A stretch of DNA of 64,000 bases. Origin: Pelodera strongyloides. Its lineage: Eukaryota; Nematoda; Chromadorea; Rhabditida; Rhabditidae. Shown piece by piece: positions 62,106 to 64,000 of the stretch. The first letter of the stretch is position 1; every line of letters starts with the position of its first letter. Both the position numbers and the translations under genes were made by a program. The stretch lies in the NCBI GenBank assembly GCA_036852015.1, contig JAANDG010000711.1:1-64000 (forward strand), in the 5' to 3' direction. Under the pieces are notes generated by a model. The model was not told where the DNA came from, did no database searches, and worked only from the letters and a program-made list of their open reading frames with translations.

Positions 62106-62973
62106 TCAGTAAAAGGTGAGGAGAGCGTTTGGATCAAATGTGTTTCGAAAGTCAAAAGCGGACAGACTGCATTCCCACGGTGTATGCCTACAGTGCCCTG
62201 CTACCACTTTCATGACAACGATAGGCTCCCACGGAGGCTCCATATTCAAATCTGACATTTTTACAATGGTCTGTTCGATAAAGTGCTTGTGAATGACCGT
62301 ACGGTAATGCAAGAAGGAGTACTGTTAACGATCAACCGAATTATCAGTTTGTCTTTCAAAGGGTTGATATTTGAATGAAAGATTTGGTGTGACACAATAT
62401 GCTTACAATTAGCGCTTTCCATATAACACCGAGAACAACTCTGTATAGCTCAAGCTGAATGGAAAAAAATCCCACAGCACTTTCCGCACTCAATTGGACG
62501 GTAGAAATGGATCAAGAAAATGAAAAGATTGTAAGTAATGCCTCTAAACTGAACAATATTTTGAAATAGTTAACAATGCACAGAAAATTGCAATAATGTT
62601 CAAGTAAGGTCTGCGACGCTGATTGCTGCGACACTGTCACTCTCGAAGAGACAATACGAGGTATCAAGGCTGTTAGCTAAACGACGATTCAGTGTCATTG
62701 AAGTCAAAAGAACCGAGGATGAATTGACATAGAATTATCAGCACACTCACATTTACTCATGGAATAAACTAACAGCTACCTTACGAACACATCATAGAAT
62801 CCACAGGAGTATGAGAAAGAGAAGAGGGGAGAGAGAGGTGGCTCCCAAGCAACAGGAACCGCCGTCGGGAACGGGGCAGGCTCCCCAGCAAGGTGTTCGG
62901 GATAAAACAGCTGAGAATCAAAGGTGCTTTCGTTCTTTATTATTGACCGTTCTTTTCCCTTCTTGAATGGCAT
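62106..62973 (-). CDS. Unrecognised small multi-exon gene
   Basis: Four minus-strand segments join in phase 0 with good splice sites: 62785-62973, 62575-62676, 62407-62454 and 62106-62321, giving about 184 residues. The first segment begins MPFKKGKERSIIK. A strong acceptor, TTTGATTCTCAG, precedes 62910, so exon 1 may really start there with more exons upstream. The predicted protein has a Pro-rich N-terminal part (AWEPPLSPLFSF), a middle with YRVVLGVIWKALIYSFLHYR that could be an amphipathic or membrane helix, and ends FDPNALLTFY. I recognise no family. Donors are GTAAGG, GTTAAC (weak) and GTAAGC. Confidence 0.45.
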
Positions 62974-64000
62974 CTTTTTTCGACTTTTTTCTCAAGGTGT
63001 GTATTTTTTGCCGACTTTTTGCTTCAGTGTGCTTATGTTTATTAGTGACTGGATACTAAAGTCTCGATTTGGGCTTCTCCTCTTTGAGCCGAAGTCCTAA
63101 TGCACAAGCATTAGGTTAGTCTTAAGAAAAAAACTTTCAGGGGTTTCCAGATTTTGGACATTGCTTCCACCATGAAGGTCATTGTTCCCAGTGGGTGTAC
63201 CGGCTAGGTTTTGAACTACGTCCGAATGGGGAACTGCAGGATTACCAATACAGTAAGTTGTGCTGATGCTTATTTTCTGGTGCTGAACTAATTTCTATGG
63301 TCCATGTGTAATGGGCTCTAAATTACATTGCTTCTCACCAGATTAAATAGTTGTCTTTTTATATTATTCTTCGAAAAATTTACCGTATCTTGGCACTACA
63401 CGAGGATATCTACCGGCAGTTTTTACGACCGATCGCCACGGGACCATTTGTTCAACAAAAAAATGTCTCTTCCCGCTTTGATGGCGGATTTTCTATAGCG
63501 CGGATGTGTCAAAAGTACGGAAAATTACGGTAAATTGCACTCGATTTTGCTAATTGATACTTGCAAGGAAAACTCGCGGTTTTTGGCATACTTGCAAACC
63601 CCATTAGCTCCCGATATATCTTACTGGAATAGCTACAGACACAGTTCAGTATCTACCCGATGTCCAAACGATTCTATAAGAAGCCAGGAAACTAACAATA
63701 AGAAATAAGAGAGAGGAGAGAGGAGATAATCCTAATCGACGAACCTAGAGGTCCCCGTTATTAGTGTATTACCCTACTTGAAGCTATCGGTAACGGTAGA
63801 TACAGTAATACCAGAAACACTTAGATACAGTAATTCCAGGCACCAGAAACCCAGGATTCATGTTTTATGCCCAACGCCCCAACGAACATAAAGATAAACT
63901 TCGAAAATAGTTAACTGCTTCGCGACATTTCAGCTATTGAGCACTGTTCACTATTCGAATTGAGTATGTAGCAGCCAAACAATAACCCATCATTACTGTA
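62974..64000. other. End of window, no gene recognised
   Basis: Could hold upstream exons or the promoter of the minus-strand gene at 62106-62973, but none could be supported. A short direct repeat (AGATACAGTAATACCAGAAAC and AGATACAGTAATTCCAGGCA) lies at about 63798-63845. Confidence 0.4.

Overview
The window looks like genomic DNA of a small animal, most probably a nematode. Protein-coding genes are split into many short exons by AT-rich introns with GT donors and AG acceptors (often TTTCAG, sometimes TTAAG). Several start codons sit 1-10 bases after a good AG acceptor, as expected for spliced-leader trans-splicing. The recognisable proteins (Na+/K+-ATPase beta, syntaxin-1, NHE, MKK3/6) are animal neuronal, epithelial and signalling genes. 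The species cannot be fixed from the sequence alone. No prokaryotic operon, CRISPR array or viral genome was seen.

Layout. 1-8952: no recognisable gene; CT-rich tracts, possible 5' UTR at the end. 8953-12527 (+): Na+/K+-ATPase beta subunit, 8 exons. 15996-18887 (-): syntaxin-1-like Qa-SNARE, 8 exons, with an 82-bp tandem duplication just downstream and a 382-bp tandem duplication upstream. 22593-24749 (+): LAPTM-like lysosomal tetraspan protein. 26199-30255 (+): plasma-membrane type Na+/H+ exchanger, 17 exons. 32095-34515 (+): NAD(P)-dependent extended short-chain reductase (dihydroflavonol-reductase-like), 9 exons. 35767-40950 (+): secreted or surface mucin-like protein with about 20 copies of a 32-residue S/T-rich repeat, whose last exon is cut by one in-frame TGA. 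42583-43859 (-): unrecognised four-helix membrane protein. 44276-44366: tRNA-like element. 47331-50524 (+): MAP kinase kinase of the MKK3/6 type. 53577-55715 (-): unrecognised protein, possibly with a PH-like fold. 57733-61853: three copies of a Helitron-like non-autonomous element, two joined as a large palindrome and one in tandem. 62106-62973 (-): unrecognised small multi-exon gene.

The genes show no operon-like spacing and no shared pathway; this is an ordinary mixed chromosome segment. The points most worth a second look are the mucin-like gene with its stop codon or hidden intron, the Helitron-like palindrome, the non-canonical splice junction in the exchanger, and the three genes with no recognised family. 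All exon boundaries were derived by hand from reading frame, splice signals and family similarity; no search was run.
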